Of a stretch of DNA of 64,000 nt, positions 1 to 9,270 are shown one piece after another. The notes under the pieces were generated by a model. That model did no database searches, was not told where the DNA came from, and saw only the letters and a list, made by a program, of their open reading frames with translations. Position 1 is the stretch's first letter. Every line of letters begins with the position of its first letter. Both the position numbers and the translations under genes were made by a program. The DNA is from Rhodococcus koreensis (GTDB lineage Bacteria > Actinomycetota > Actinomycetes > Mycobacteriales > Mycobacteriaceae), in NCBI RefSeq assembly GCF_900105905.1, contig NZ_FNSV01000002.1, positions 124,001-188,000 on the forward strand, read 5' to 3'.

Positions 1-176
1 GGAATTGTGGTGTCCACGATCGTCTCCACTTCAGTCCACGCTAGGTCACGATTCGTGCCGGAGATCTGGTGCATGACAACAGTGTCCATCGCGCGGGGTC
101 TGCGGGTTAGGGCCGATTGTCATCGGTGACAGGGCGCACCGTCGGCAGCACTGCGGTCCGTCCGCGCGACCGTCAT

Positions 177-196
177 TCGGGGACCGAAGACCCTAC
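177..196 (+). promoter_or_regulatory. candidate DosR (DevR) box
   Basis: The site reads TCGGGGACCGAAGACCCTAC. It matches about 14 of 20 positions of the mycobacterial DosR consensus TTSGGGACTWWAGTCCCSAA (recalled). It ends 33 bases before the ATG of the ABC-ATPase remnant and about 220 bases before the first universal stress gene, so it could now drive the stress genes. A devR-like gene is present in the window, which supports the reading. No transcription start is known. Confidence 0.5.
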
Positions 197-229
197 TGAC
201 ATCGTCCCGACAGCTGAGAGCCTGGGCAC

Positions 230-415
230 ATGGCCACTTCGCTCGACGTCCGCACCGCGGGGCTCACGAAATCGTACGGTTCCGTCCCCGTCCTCGACGA
301 ACCCACCGGAAGACTCGATCCCCTTCGGCGCAGGTTCTCCATCACCGCCCCGCCGGCCACGATATCGGCGCTGATCGTCGTCGTGGGATGCAACCGGTGG
401 GACATGGTGAGGTAG
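230..415 (+). pseudogene. Remnant of an ABC transporter ATPase (in-frame internal deletion)
   Basis: The 61-residue frame begins with the first strand typical of an ABC ATPase (LTKSYGSVPVLD). It then jumps directly to the Walker B and D-loop region (DEPTGRLDP). Walker A, the Q-loop and the LSGG signature are all missing, so it cannot bind ATP. The join falls inside a VLD triplet that occurs in both parts of such proteins, suggesting an in-frame deletion between short repeats. The remaining residues are not recognisable. A DosR-like box lies just upstream, and the stress-protein gene starts almost immediately after the stop. The parent may have been a hypoxia-controlled exporter subunit; that is inference. 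Confidence 0.6.
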
Positions 416-417
416 CG

Positions 418-1356
418 GTGACCGGGCACGGCACGGGCGGCCGGCAGATCGTCGCCGGGGTCGACGGCTCGGCCGTGGCGGAGGCGGCGGCACGCTGGGC
501 CGCCGCTGTCGCCGCGCAGTGGAACGTGCCGCTCCGACTGGTTCACGTCCTACCACAGGCACCTGTCTTCTATGGGGTGCCGGCACCGGTCCGGGACATC
601 GAGGCGCACCGTGTGCTCGGCGACGCCGCGCTCGCGCGTGCCGCCGACATCATCCGCGGCGAACAACCAGCCGCCGCGATCGAATGCACAACCATGACGG
701 GGCCGACTCCCGCCGATGTCCTGCTGGATGTGGCATCGTCGGCCTCGATGGTGGCGATCGGATCGTCGTGTGCCGGGCCCGTCGAGGGATATCTGAACGC
801 CACGGCCCTACGGCTGGCGCACCACGCCGAATGCCCGGTCACTGTGTGGCGGCAGGCCACGGGTCCCGCCGTGCCCGACCGCTGGCCGGTGATCGTCGGC
901 GTCGACGGAAGCGAGATCAGCATCGCGGCGGTGCGGTGGGCGTGTTCGTTCGCGGAGTCGTTCGCGGTGCCCGTCGTGGCCGTTCACACCTGGACGGGCG
1001 TAGCGCCCCAAGGGGATTCGCATCGCCACGAGTATCCGGTCGAGGCGGCAGAGAGCGTACTACTCGCCGAAAGCGTCGCCGGCTGCCGGACCGAGTACCC
1101 CGACGTGACGATCGAACAGGTCACCGAACGCGGCACCCCGGCGGATGCCCTGCTCGCGCGGTGTCGTCAGGCGCAACTCCTGGTCGTCGGAAGCCACGGG
1201 CGAGGAGCGCTGGGACGGGCGCTGCTCGGATCGACCAGTCAAGACATGCTGCATCGCGCTCCCTGCCCCGTCACGATCTGCCGTCCGGACACGATTCCGG
1301 CACCGCCCCACACCGATGCCCCATCCGTCCCGACGGATTCGAGGAGAACACCGTGA
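418..1356 (+). CDS. Universal stress protein, two UspA domains
   Basis: A protein of about 312 residues with two UspA folds, near residues 8-145 and 155-290. The second domain keeps the ATP-binding pattern G-2x-G-9x-G-S (GSHGRGALGRALLGSTS). The first has a degenerate loop (GSSCAGPVEGY) and may not bind nucleotide. Tandem Usp proteins are cytoplasmic and many are induced by hypoxia under DosR in mycobacteria. I chose the GTG at 418, preceded by GGTGAGGTAG, over the ATG at 388, because homology begins soon after it. The stop overlaps the GTG of the next Usp gene by four bases, so the two are probably translated together. Confidence 0.85.
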   Translation: MTGHGTGGRQIVAGVDGSAVAEAAARWAAAVAAQWNVPLRLVHVLPQAPVFYGVPAPVRDIEAHRVLGDAALARAADIIRGEQPAAAIECTTMTGPTPADVLLDVASSASMVAIGSSCAGPVEGYLNATALRLAHHAECPVTVWRQATGPAVPDRWPVIVGVDGSEISIAAVRWACSFAESFAVPVVAVHTWTGVAPQGDSHRHEYPVEAAESVLLAESVAGCRTEYPDVTIEQVTERGTPADALLARCRQAQLLVVGSHGRGALGRALLGSTSQDMLHRAPCPVTICRPDTIPAPPHTDAPSVPTDSRRTP

Positions 1357-2234
1357 CGAACGCACCGATAGTCGTGGGCGTCGACGGATCCCCATCGTCG
1401 TCGGACGCCGTGCGATGGGCTACGCGTGAGGCCGGAATGTGCCACGCTCCACTCCTGATCCTGTCGTGCGTCAGCTATCGTGGCGCCGAGGCCGTCCCCT
1501 GCATCGGAACCGAACTGCGCGCCCGCGCCGAACGAGACCTGGCCGCCGCGGTCGGGATTGCGCAAACCCAGAACCGCGGGGGCGGAGTCGAGATCCGCAC
1601 CGAGGTACATGCGCAGTACGCGCCCGCGGCGCTCGTCGATTGCTCGGACTCCGCGAGGATGATCGTTGTCGGCCGGCGCGGTCTCGGTGAATTCACGGGC
1701 GGCTTGCTCGGTTCCGTCAGCTCGATCGTCGCCCGCCACGCACGCTGCCCGGTCGCGGTGATCGAGGGGTGGTCTCGGATCGAGGACGGCGCGGGGCCGG
1801 TCGTCGTCGGAGTCGACGGATCCGCCAACAGTGCCGCCGCCATCGACGTCGCCTTCGAAGAATGTGCACTGCGTGGTGCTGAACTGGTTGCGCTACACGC
1901 CTGGTCCGATCAGAACCTGTCGCAGATCCACATCGATCCGCAACAGTGGACGGCCGCAGAACAGTCAGAGCGGGCCCTGCTGGCAGAATGCCTCGCGGGG
2001 CGCAAGGAGCAGTATCCCGACATCGCCGTGCGGGTCGTCGTGGTCAGAGATCGTCCGGTGCGTCACCTGCTGGCCGAGGCGGAGGAAGCTCAGCTGATCG
2101 TGGTCGGAAGCCACGGCCGCGGCGGATTCGCCGGTATGACACTCGGTTCGACCAGCGAGGCCCTGTTGCATATCACCACGTGCCCGCTTCTGATCGTGCG
2201 CCCGCGCTCGGAGGGCCGACGCCTCTTCCGCTGA
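1353..2234 (+). CDS. Universal stress protein, two UspA domains
   Basis: A protein of about 293 residues whose GTG start overlaps the previous stop (GTGA). The preceding GAGGAGAACACC provides a ribosome site. Both UspA domains carry the full ATP-binding loop: GRRGLGEFTGGLLGSVS in the first and GSHGRGGFAGMTLGSTS in the second. Each half begins with the usual IVVGVDGS strand. It forms a two-gene unit with the upstream Usp gene and is probably part of the same hypoxia response. The open frame extends upstream to 519, but that part is a shadow of the first Usp gene. Confidence 0.88.
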   Translation: MTNAPIVVGVDGSPSSSDAVRWATREAGMCHAPLLILSCVSYRGAEAVPCIGTELRARAERDLAAAVGIAQTQNRGGGVEIRTEVHAQYAPAALVDCSDSARMIVVGRRGLGEFTGGLLGSVSSIVARHARCPVAVIEGWSRIEDGAGPVVVGVDGSANSAAAIDVAFEECALRGAELVALHAWSDQNLSQIHIDPQQWTAAEQSERALLAECLAGRKEQYPDIAVRVVVVRDRPVRHLLAEAEEAQLIVVGSHGRGGFAGMTLGSTSEALLHITTCPLLIVRPRSEGRRLFR

Positions 2235-2237
2235 CAG

Positions 2238-2257
2238 CCGTGGACTGAAATCCGCAC
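2238..2257 (+). promoter_or_regulatory. weak DosR-box-like site
   Basis: The sequence CCGTGGACTGAAATCCGCAC keeps the GGAC...TCC dyad but matches only about 12 of 20 consensus positions. It ends 56 bases before the small membrane gene at 2314. It could be a chance match. Confidence 0.28.
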
Positions 2258-2313
2258 TGTCGTCAACACAAACGCCCGTGCGATATCTTCGGTGAGAGAG
2301 AAGGGGACGAATA

Positions 2314-2562
2314 ATGCACAGCAGACGAAGCCGCAAGTCGTGGTCTGATCTGACGCACCGCCAGCGCACCGCCGTCGCCATGTCAGCGGCAGTACAAATG
2401 GCACTCGCGATCGCCGCGTGGACCGATCTCGCTCGCCGCGATCCGTGGCAGATCAACGGCAGCAAGAAGATGTGGGCCGCATTTATCGCGGTCAATTTCA
2501 TCGGCCCGATCGCTTACTTCACACGCGGTCGCCGCGACGAGACCTCACCGCACACCGCGTAG
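2314..2562 (+). CDS. Small membrane protein with PLDc_N-like domain
   Basis: An 82-residue protein. A basic N terminus is followed by two hydrophobic segments, near residues 22-38 (AVAMSAAVQMALAIAAW) and 53-68 (MWAAFIAVNFIGPIAYF). The motif linking them, DLARRDPWQINGSKKMWA, resembles the phospholipase D nuclease N-terminal (PLDc_N) family of short membrane proteins, whose function is unknown. The ATG follows GAGAGAAGGGGACGA, a good ribosome site. It lies between two universal stress loci, so membership of the same stress regulon is plausible. Confidence 0.7.
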   Translation: MHSRRSRKSWSDLTHRQRTAVAMSAAVQMALAIAAWTDLARRDPWQINGSKKMWAAFIAVNFIGPIAYFTRGRRDETSPHTA

Positions 2563-2648
2563 GCCCTCCGCACCGCGGCTGCAACACCCGACGACAGGGA
2601 TGTCCCCGGGCACGGGTGCATGACCCTGTCCGCGCGAGGGCGACGAAC

Positions 2649-3527
2649 TCAGCGGGCGACGATCAGCGGGCAGGTGACGGAGTGCAGCAGGGCCCGGCTG
2701 GTCGATCCCAGCAACATGCTCGCGAATCCACCACGACCGCGGCTGCCCACAATCAGAAGTTGTGCGCGTTCGGCTTGTGCGCGCAAATTGTGGACAGGAC
2801 GATCTATCACCGCCACCGGCTGGACCTTGACGTCCGGGTAGTCCTCAGCGCGACCGGCCAGACTTTCGGCCAGCAGTGCCATCTCGCGGGTGTGCTGCTT
2901 CTCCCATTCGAATCCGCTACCGCGCCAGCCCGCGAGATCGAGGTCGATATCGGACCAGGCGTGCACGGCCACCAGCCCGACGTGCCGCTGCGCAGCTTCC
3001 TCGAACGCCACGGAGATCGCAGGTTCGCTGTTGGCTGTCCCGTCCACCCCGACGACGACCGGTCCGACTATCTCGGTCACCTCGGTATGGGGGAGCTCGC
3101 GGACCACCGCGACGGGACATTGGGCGTGGGTGACGACTGCGGTACTGACCGAACCGAGCAGTGCCCTCTCCACCGGGCCGTACCGGTTGCTGCCGATCAC
3201 CACCATGCGTGCCGTCTTCGACCGCTCGAGCAATTCGTGAGCCGGTGAGCCCGTGCCGCGCGCGATCTCGATGTCGATGTCGTGACCGTCGGCGGCCGCC
3301 CGAGCAAATTCCTCGGCCTTTGCCAGGCGTTTCCTCGCATCGAGTTCCTTGTCGTCGAAGAACCTGGCGGGTATCCCGGCAGGGACCCCGGGGTCGCCGA
3401 ACGCGGAGGTGACGGTGACCAGGACCAACGGGGCGTCGTGGTAGACGGCCTCGCGCGCGGCCCAGGTCACGGCCTGCAGTGCCGACTGCCCGTCTACTCC
3501 GACGACGATCGGCTTGTGGGCGGTCAT
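2649..3527 (-). CDS. Universal stress protein, two UspA domains
   Basis: A protein of about 292 residues with two UspA domains. Nucleotide-binding loops are present in both: GSNRYGPVERALLGSVS and GSRGRGGFASMLLGSTS. The start is the ATG whose complement lies at 3525-3527, preceded on its strand by GAGGAGACCATC. A longer upstream frame has no homology. The first strand reads GVDGQSALQAV, with Gln where Gly-Ser is usual. It converges with the small membrane gene and diverges from the Rv1733c-like gene. The gap between holds one DosR-like box facing each way. Confidence 0.88.
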   Translation of the reverse strand: MTAHKPIVVGVDGQSALQAVTWAAREAVYHDAPLVLVTVTSAFGDPGVPAGIPARFFDDKELDARKRLAKAEEFARAAADGHDIDIEIARGTGSPAHELLERSKTARMVVIGSNRYGPVERALLGSVSTAVVTHAQCPVAVVRELPHTEVTEIVGPVVVGVDGTANSEPAISVAFEEAAQRHVGLVAVHAWSDIDLDLAGWRGSGFEWEKQHTREMALLAESLAGRAEDYPDVKVQPVAVIDRPVHNLRAQAERAQLLIVGSRGRGGFASMLLGSTSRALLHSVTCPLIVAR

Positions 3528-3594
3528 GATGGTCTCCTCGACTGAGTGTGCGTTCGCCCGATTCAACAATCGTCTTCGCTGGTACAAACGCCTC

Positions 3595-3614
3595 ATAGAG
3601 CCGAAGGTCCCGCC
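3595..3614 (-). promoter_or_regulatory. candidate DosR box (minus strand)
   Basis: On the minus strand it reads GGCGGGACCTTCGGCTCTAT. The core GGGACCTTCGG-CT is the common mycobacterial form of the DosR half-site pair (recalled). It lies about 68 bases upstream of the ATG of the universal stress gene at 2649-3527. Confidence 0.5.
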
Positions 3615-3685
3615 TTCCGGAAGGGCCGCCGTGCATTGACGACAACCGAAGTCACCAGTCACCGACCGAGGGACGCGAGATGACC

Positions 3686-3705
3686 TTGGTCTCTACAGAC
3701 CTGTG
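3686..3705 (+). promoter_or_regulatory. candidate DosR box
   Basis: The sequence TTGGTCTCTACAGACCTGTG contains a perfect GGTCT/AGACC inverted repeat with four bases between the arms. About 12 of 20 DosR consensus positions match. It ends some 43 bases before the start of the Rv1733c-like gene, a typical promoter-proximal position. Confidence 0.4.
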
Positions 3706-3748
3706 ACACGAGCCGGAAGACTGAGAGTGCGGAACGCAGGAGGTCGTG

Positions 3749-4357
3749 GTGGCTGGGGAACTGACTACACCAGTTCGAATCTGGCGGTTGGTGCCATGGA
3801 GCCACAACGGGCTGATGCGTCCGAGCGACCGCCTCGAATCCGTCATCGTCATCGTTGTAGTCGCGGTGGTCGTACTCCTGCTTCCGGTCGCCGGGGCGTT
3901 CGGAACCGCCACCTACACCAGGTTGAGCGACCAAGCACGAGTCGAACAGGCGACCCGTAGCGAGGTGACCGCCGTGCTCGTCGAGGATGCGGCGCGCGTA
4001 TACAGCGAGGATGCGGTGCGCGGAACTGGAGGGTCCGATCTTGGTCAGGCGCGGGTGCACTGGTCCGTTGGCGGGACGGGGCACACGAAAATGATCGACG
4101 TCGATTCCGGGGCGAAAGCGGGCGACGCTGTGAGCATCTGGGTCGACACGAACGGGAATCTCAGTGCGGCGCCGATGACCGGCGGGGAGAGCGCGGTCGC
4201 CGCGGTCATCGCCGCCATCGCAGTGTGGGCAACGAGCATCATCGCGGGAGTGCTGCTCCTTCTGGGTGTTCACTGGAGCGCGTCGAGGCACCGCCTCGCG
4301 CAATGGAACCGGGAATGGGCCGGGATCGGAAAGGCACCCGGATGGCCCGTGAGCTGA
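3749..4357 (+). CDS. Rv1733c-like two-helix membrane protein
   Basis: About 202 residues. The N terminus contains a WSHNGLMRPSDRLES-type motif typical of the Rv1733c family. A first membrane helix lies near residues 32-55 and a second near 150-172, with a mainly polar extracytoplasmic stretch between them. Rv1733c is a DosR-regulon membrane antigen of unknown function in Mycobacterium tuberculosis. The start is one of two adjacent GTG codons (3746, 3749) behind AGGAGG; 3749 gives better spacing. The downstream Tgs1-like gene begins about 60 bases later, so they may form an operon. Confidence 0.75.
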   Translation: MAGELTTPVRIWRLVPWSHNGLMRPSDRLESVIVIVVVAVVVLLLPVAGAFGTATYTRLSDQARVEQATRSEVTAVLVEDAARVYSEDAVRGTGGSDLGQARVHWSVGGTGHTKMIDVDSGAKAGDAVSIWVDTNGNLSAAPMTGGESAVAAVIAAIAVWATSIIAGVLLLLGVHWSASRHRLAQWNREWAGIGKAPGWPVS

Positions 4358-4419
4358 AGTCGACACGGCCGTGAATCCGGACCTCAGGAACACCGCACTG
4401 GAAGGCGATGAGGTCGACC

Positions 4420-5832
4420 ATGGGCAATGACACGCTGAGTTTCCTCGACGCCGGCTTCCTGGAAACTGAAGACTCCGACCGGCATGCGAGCCTGACCATC
4501 GGAGCGCTGGCAGTCATCGAAGGCCCCCCGCCCGATCAGAAGGAGTTCCGCGACGCCGTCGCGGAACGTCTCCTCGACCTTCCACACGCACGCGACAAAC
4601 TCCGCACGGCTCCACTCGATGTCAGTGCCCCGTCGTGGACGGAAGATTCGAACTTCGACCTCGACCGACACCTGCGACGGGTCGCCATCCCGAACCCGGG
4701 CGAGGAGGAGGCACTGTTCGGATTCGTTGCCCGAGTCATGGGGCACCGGCTCGACCGGGACCACCCGCTGTGGGAATGCTGGGTAGTGGAAGGACTCAGC
4801 GGCGACCGCTGGGCGATGCTCGCCAAACTCCACCACTGCATGGCCGACGGGATCACCGGAACACGACTGTTCGAGGCTATGTGCGATGAGGTGGAGCCGA
4901 CAATCGACCCCGCCGCCGACTCGTCGGGTCCGGATCGCCCCGCGCATCAACCACCGCCGGCACCGTCGATCTCCACGCTGCTCTCCCCGAGCCACCAGTG
5001 CGAACTACTCGAGACAATCCTGCGCGCTCCTCTCACGATCGCTCGAGCGGGACTGGGAGCGGGCCGGGGACTTGCCCGGCTCCTGACCGAGATGCTGACG
5101 TCGTCGTCCGACACTTCACTGATCGGTCCGATAGGAAAGCAACGGCGCTACCGCGGTGCCCGCACCCGGATGGCGGATGTCCGGGAGATCTGTGCGGCAT
5201 ACGGCGTCACGGTCAATGACGTCGCCCTCGCGGCCATCACCGGCGGATTACGGACACTGCTCCTCCGGCGCGGTGAACACCCCGACGCACACACGGTGCG
5301 CACACTGGTTCCGGTCTCGGTGCGGTCCGCGAACGACGACGCGGAATCTCTCCACAACCAGGTATCGCTCATGCTGCCGTTCCTGCCGGTCGACATCGAA
5401 GATCACGTCGAACAGCTCACCGCAGTGCATCGGCGGATGTCCGCGCACAAGGCAGGCAAGGAAGCGCAGGGCGGAAAGGTGTTCACCACTTTGGCGCAAT
5501 CCGGGCCGTTCATGCCGCTCGCCTGGGCATTGCGTCTGGCCACCCGATTCCCCCAGCACAGCGTGGTGGCAGTGGCCACCAACATCCCTGGACCCCAACA
5601 GACTCGTCACCTCCTCAGCCGAAGAATCGTCGACATCTTCCCGTACGTACCCATCGCACTGCGATTGCGCGTCGGCATCGCAATCCTCAGCTACGCCGAC
5701 AATCTGACGTTCGGGTTGACTGGTGACTACGACACCACCCCGGACCTCGCCGACCTGGGAACGGCGATCGAACAGGGCGTGTCCTCGCTACTGACGGCAG
5801 CCCGGTTGGAGACCGCGGGCAGCCAGAGCTGA
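4420..5832 (+). CDS. tgs1: Wax ester synthase/diacylglycerol acyltransferase (Tgs1-like)
   Basis: A protein of about 470 residues of the WS/DGAT family, which joins fatty acyl-CoA to diacylglycerol (or a fatty alcohol) to make storage lipid. The catalytic HHxxxDG motif is seen as HHCMADG near residue 140. A second conserved block, NDVALAAITGG, lies near residue 270. The N terminus (FLDAGFLETEDSDRHASL) closely resembles M. tuberculosis Tgs1 (Rv3130c), which is DosR-induced and stores triacylglycerol in dormancy. I chose the ATG at 4420, behind GATGAGGTCG, over the one at 4408 to match that N terminus. The next gene is Acg-like, the same neighbour pair as Rv3130c-Rv3131. Confidence 0.85.
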   Translation: MGNDTLSFLDAGFLETEDSDRHASLTIGALAVIEGPPPDQKEFRDAVAERLLDLPHARDKLRTAPLDVSAPSWTEDSNFDLDRHLRRVAIPNPGEEEALFGFVARVMGHRLDRDHPLWECWVVEGLSGDRWAMLAKLHHCMADGITGTRLFEAMCDEVEPTIDPAADSSGPDRPAHQPPPAPSISTLLSPSHQCELLETILRAPLTIARAGLGAGRGLARLLTEMLTSSSDTSLIGPIGKQRRYRGARTRMADVREICAAYGVTVNDVALAAITGGLRTLLLRRGEHPDAHTVRTLVPVSVRSANDDAESLHNQVSLMLPFLPVDIEDHVEQLTAVHRRMSAHKAGKEAQGGKVFTTLAQSGPFMPLAWALRLATRFPQHSVVAVATNIPGPQQTRHLLSRRIVDIFPYVPIALRLRVGIAILSYADNLTFGLTGDYDTTPDLADLGTAIEQGVSSLLTAARLETAGSQS

Positions 5833-6001
5833 TCGGGGACCCGCCATCCCACAGTCGCATGTCGGTCCAGCCCTCGGGTGGGTGACGGCAGAATGTCGCG
5901 ATGACCTCCGGCCCTACCGGTGCGAGGGCCCGGTACGCGAGACTCGACATCACCACGATGGCACCAAGCGGCGCACCTGGCTACGAGTAATGAGGTGGGT
6001 G

Positions 6002-6994
6002 ATGGGCACAGCTGCGGAGACGATGCCGAGTTGGCGCACGATCGAGTCGGTGGTCGCGTCGGCCTGCCGGGCGCCATCTCTTCACAACAGTCAACCGTGG
6101 CGGTGGGTCCTCGAGCCGGAGGGTCTGACACTGTCCAGTGACCCCGACCGCATCCTGCCTGCCACCGATTCATTCGGACGTCAAATGGTGGTGTCCTGCG
6201 GTGCGGCGCTCAACCATCTGAAATACGCTCTACTCGAGCACCATTGGGATTCGGTGATCGAACGCATGCCGCATTCGGCGAACCGCGAGTGTCTGGCAAC
6301 TGTTGCATTCACCCCCACGGCGGAGGTGTCCGAATCCGAGATCTCCATGGCAACGGCGATCGCACGCCGGTACACCGAGCGGCTACCGATGTCTGCACCT
6401 ACCTCATGGGACGACACCCTGGCGCAGGTCACCGAACTCGCCGAACGCGCAGGAACACACGTGGAAGACATCGGAGATCGCGCACGACCCGCACTCGAGG
6501 CAATGTCACTTCGCCTCCGAGGTCTACGCCGCGAGAACCCGGTGTACCAAGCCGAGCTGCGCTGGTGGGCCGGGCACGCACTGTATCCCGACGGGATTCC
6601 GTCGGCGGCGCTACCAGCCGCGCCACCGGGAACTGTCCCGGTCGGACGAGAGTTCCCTCCAGGCACTGCCACGTGTGACCCCGGCGACCTGGAGGACCGT
6701 GCAGCGATACTCGTGCTCACCACCGGCTCGGACTCGAGGCTGAACTGGTTGCGATGCGGCGAGGCGCTCTCGGCGCTCCTGTTGGCCTGCACAGCGCGAG
6801 GCCTCGGTACGTGCCCGGTCACGCACATGACCGAGCTGGGGGAGACGCGAACCCGTGTGGGTGAGCTGCTCGAGGGCGATGGCCTGCCTCAAGTCCTCAT
6901 CCGGGTCGGCATCGGGCCACGGGCCGAACCGCTCTCGACAACGCCGAGACGACCGCTCTCCGAGGTTCTCTTCCGCGACCGATCGGAGGCCTGA
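6002..6994 (+). CDS. Acg-family nitroreductase-fold protein (Rv3131-like)
   Basis: About 330 residues. Hallmarks of the Acg branch of the flavin nitroreductase fold are the early block CRAPSLHNSQPW (near residue 22), the middle segment ELRWWAGH and the late block GLGTCPVTHMTEL. Acg proteins are DosR-controlled. Some may sequester FMN rather than catalyse a reaction. I chose the ATG at 6002, with GAGGTGGGTG just upstream, giving the family's usual length; the frame runs back to 5882 without homology. It follows the Tgs1-like gene in the same direction. A poor DosR-like sequence lies at 5833-5852. Confidence 0.82.
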   Translation: MGTAAETMPSWRTIESVVASACRAPSLHNSQPWRWVLEPEGLTLSSDPDRILPATDSFGRQMVVSCGAALNHLKYALLEHHWDSVIERMPHSANRECLATVAFTPTAEVSESEISMATAIARRYTERLPMSAPTSWDDTLAQVTELAERAGTHVEDIGDRARPALEAMSLRLRGLRRENPVYQAELRWWAGHALYPDGIPSAALPAAPPGTVPVGREFPPGTATCDPGDLEDRAAILVLTTGSDSRLNWLRCGEALSALLLACTARGLGTCPVTHMTELGETRTRVGELLEGDGLPQVLIRVGIGPRAEPLSTTPRRPLSEVLFRDRSEA

Positions 6995-7119
6995 CCGTGC
7001 ACGGGACTGATCACGCCGTCACGGCGCTGCAGATGTTCACCAGCCCGTCTCGTGCGGCCGTGATGGCCTGTTCGATGCCGGCCGCAGAGAGCCCACACAC
7101 CGATCGCGTGTACTGAGCC

Positions 7120-8124
7120 GTGGAGGTCGCTGTCCTCCTGGCCATCGCGACAGCGCTCGCGTTCGACCTCACCAACGGCTTCCACGACTCCGCGAACTCG
7201 ATCGCCGCGCTCGTCGCCACCCGGGCCGCTCGCCCCGAACACGCGCTCATCCTGGCTGCTGCCGGGAACTTCGTCGGCCCATTGATCGTGGGAACGGCCG
7301 TGGCCGACACCGTCGGAGGAGTCGTCGCACTGCCCGCGAGCGCGACGGTCACAGCGGTCGGCGCCGCACTGACTGCAGCGATCGCATGGAACCTTGTCAC
7401 CTGGTGGTTCGGGCTGCCATCGAGTTCATCGCACGCCCTGGTCGGCGGACTGGTCGGTGCATCCCTGATCGCTGCGGGCCCGAGTGGTGTGCACTGGGGC
7501 GGATTCACCGACGGCCGACCTTCCGGCGTGGTGGGGATCCTGGTCGGTCTGGCAATCTCCCCACTTCTCGGCGCGGTCGCGTGTGCGCTGCTCGCGACCA
7601 TCGCCTGGAGACTGATGCGACGTGCCCGTCGACGCGCACTCGGCCCGGTGCGCCGCGCCGAATGGGTCACGGCCGCCACACTCGCACTGAGCCACGGTGG
7701 CAACGATGCGCAGAAATCCATGGGCGTGATCACGTTGCTGCTCATAGCGGGTGGCCATCTCACCGAGTTCACCGTGCCCCTGTGGGTCAAGCTGGCAGCT
7801 GCGACGAGTCTGACGGTCGGAACCGCGTTCGGCGGGTGGCGTATCGTGCGGACGGTGGGGCGTGGGGTGTTTCGGATGACTCCGCTCGACGGGCTGGTCA
7901 GTCAGGCCGGCGCCGCCGGCGTGATCCTCGGCGCATCCCTCGTGGGTGCACCGGTCAGCACCACACATGTAGTTGCCGCCGGTGTAGTGGGCACGGGAGC
8001 ACAACACCGCGCGCGGCATGTGCACTGGAAGGTAGTCACAGAGATGGGCGTGGCCTGGGTCGTCACGCTACCTATGACCGCACTGCTGGGGGCGATGCTG
8101 TTTCCGGTGTGGGGGGCGATCTGA
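7120..8124 (+). CDS. PiT-family inorganic phosphate transporter
   Basis: A 334-residue multi-pass membrane protein. The two inverted PiT signature repeats are visible: DLTNGFHDSANSIAAL near residue 14 and LSHGGNDAQKSMGVI near residue 190. Members carry phosphate, often as a metal-phosphate complex, using the proton or sodium gradient. About ten hydrophobic segments fill the rest. The GTG start follows a weak ribosome site. Its TGA overlaps the ATG of the PhoU-like gene downstream (ATGA), the standard PiT-DUF47 pairing. Confidence 0.88.
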   Translation: MEVAVLLAIATALAFDLTNGFHDSANSIAALVATRAARPEHALILAAAGNFVGPLIVGTAVADTVGGVVALPASATVTAVGAALTAAIAWNLVTWWFGLPSSSSHALVGGLVGASLIAAGPSGVHWGGFTDGRPSGVVGILVGLAISPLLGAVACALLATIAWRLMRRARRRALGPVRRAEWVTAATLALSHGGNDAQKSMGVITLLLIAGGHLTEFTVPLWVKLAAATSLTVGTAFGGWRIVRTVGRGVFRMTPLDGLVSQAGAAGVILGASLVGAPVSTTHVVAAGVVGTGAQHRARHVHWKVVTEMGVAWVVTLPMTALLGAMLFPVWGAI

Positions 8125-8765
8125 TGCATCGGCCGCGACTGTCCAATGCGTGGTTCCTGCCACGCTCGTTCGACGTGCTGGGCATGCTGCGCCAACAGCT
8201 CGACATCGTCGAGCAGTGCATACACGTGTTGAACGACTGGGGACACGGCAAGATCCCGACCCATGATGCCGTCGCGGAGCTGCGGGTCGCCGCAGGGAAC
8301 GAGCATCGTGCCCGCCGCACTCTCAACGACGCCGTGCGCGACAGTTTCAGCACCCCCATCGAGGCGGAAGACCTCTTCGAACTGGGGGAGCGTCTCGGCG
8401 AGATCACCGAGGCCGGGTACGCCTTGATCCGGGAGTCCGAGCTGTCATGTTCCGGCCCGACCTGCGCCCCGCCTGATCCTTACCTCGTCGAGTTGATAGA
8501 CAGGCTCGCGAAAGCGATGGTCCCCCTCGCACAGGGGCTGCGGGCGCTGCCGAGTGGGGACGCGGCAACGTGCGCCGATCACGCTATCGAAGAATTGTCC
8601 GCGGTCGAGCACGCCTACCGCGCTGCGATCGCCGATCTCGAAACCGAGCCCGACGTCCGACGGGAGCTGCGTAGACGGGAACTGTATCGCCGCGCTGAGC
8701 ATCTGCACGCCGCGATGATGCGTGTTGTACGGCGGACCTGGTATTCGGTGTACAAGTCGCGGTGA
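8124..8765 (+). CDS. DUF47/PhoU-like PiT accessory protein
   Basis: A 213-residue, mainly helical protein without membrane segments. It fits the DUF47 family, PhoU-like helical bundles encoded next to PiT transporters and thought to regulate them. Features are an N-terminal FLPRSFDVLGMLRQQLDIVEQ segment and a late EELSAVEHAYRAAI helix with acidic residues suited to metal binding. The ATG overlaps the transporter stop, indicating translational coupling. The open frame extends further upstream, but that part lies under the transporter. Confidence 0.8.
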   Translation: MHRPRLSNAWFLPRSFDVLGMLRQQLDIVEQCIHVLNDWGHGKIPTHDAVAELRVAAGNEHRARRTLNDAVRDSFSTPIEAEDLFELGERLGEITEAGYALIRESELSCSGPTCAPPDPYLVELIDRLAKAMVPLAQGLRALPSGDAATCADHAIEELSAVEHAYRAAIADLETEPDVRRELRRRELYRRAEHLHAAMMRVVRRTWYSVYKSR

Positions 8766-9167
<402 letters not shown>

Positions 9168-9270
9168 TCGTCATTGACCCGCATGGCCCAGGGCCGCTCC
9201 GATTCAACGCATCGACGATCACACAGCGAATGCCGAACACCAGATCCCACGAACACCGAAAGAAGGCCGA

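Noticed and set aside
3760..3790. tRNA T-loop-like sequence CAGTTCGAATCTGG
   Set aside because: No acceptor, D or anticodon arms can be built around it, and it lies within the coding start of the Rv1733c-like gene.
5833..5852. DosR-box-like TCGGGGACCCGCCATCCCAC
   Set aside because: Only about 11 of 20 positions match and it is 150 bases from the Acg-like start.
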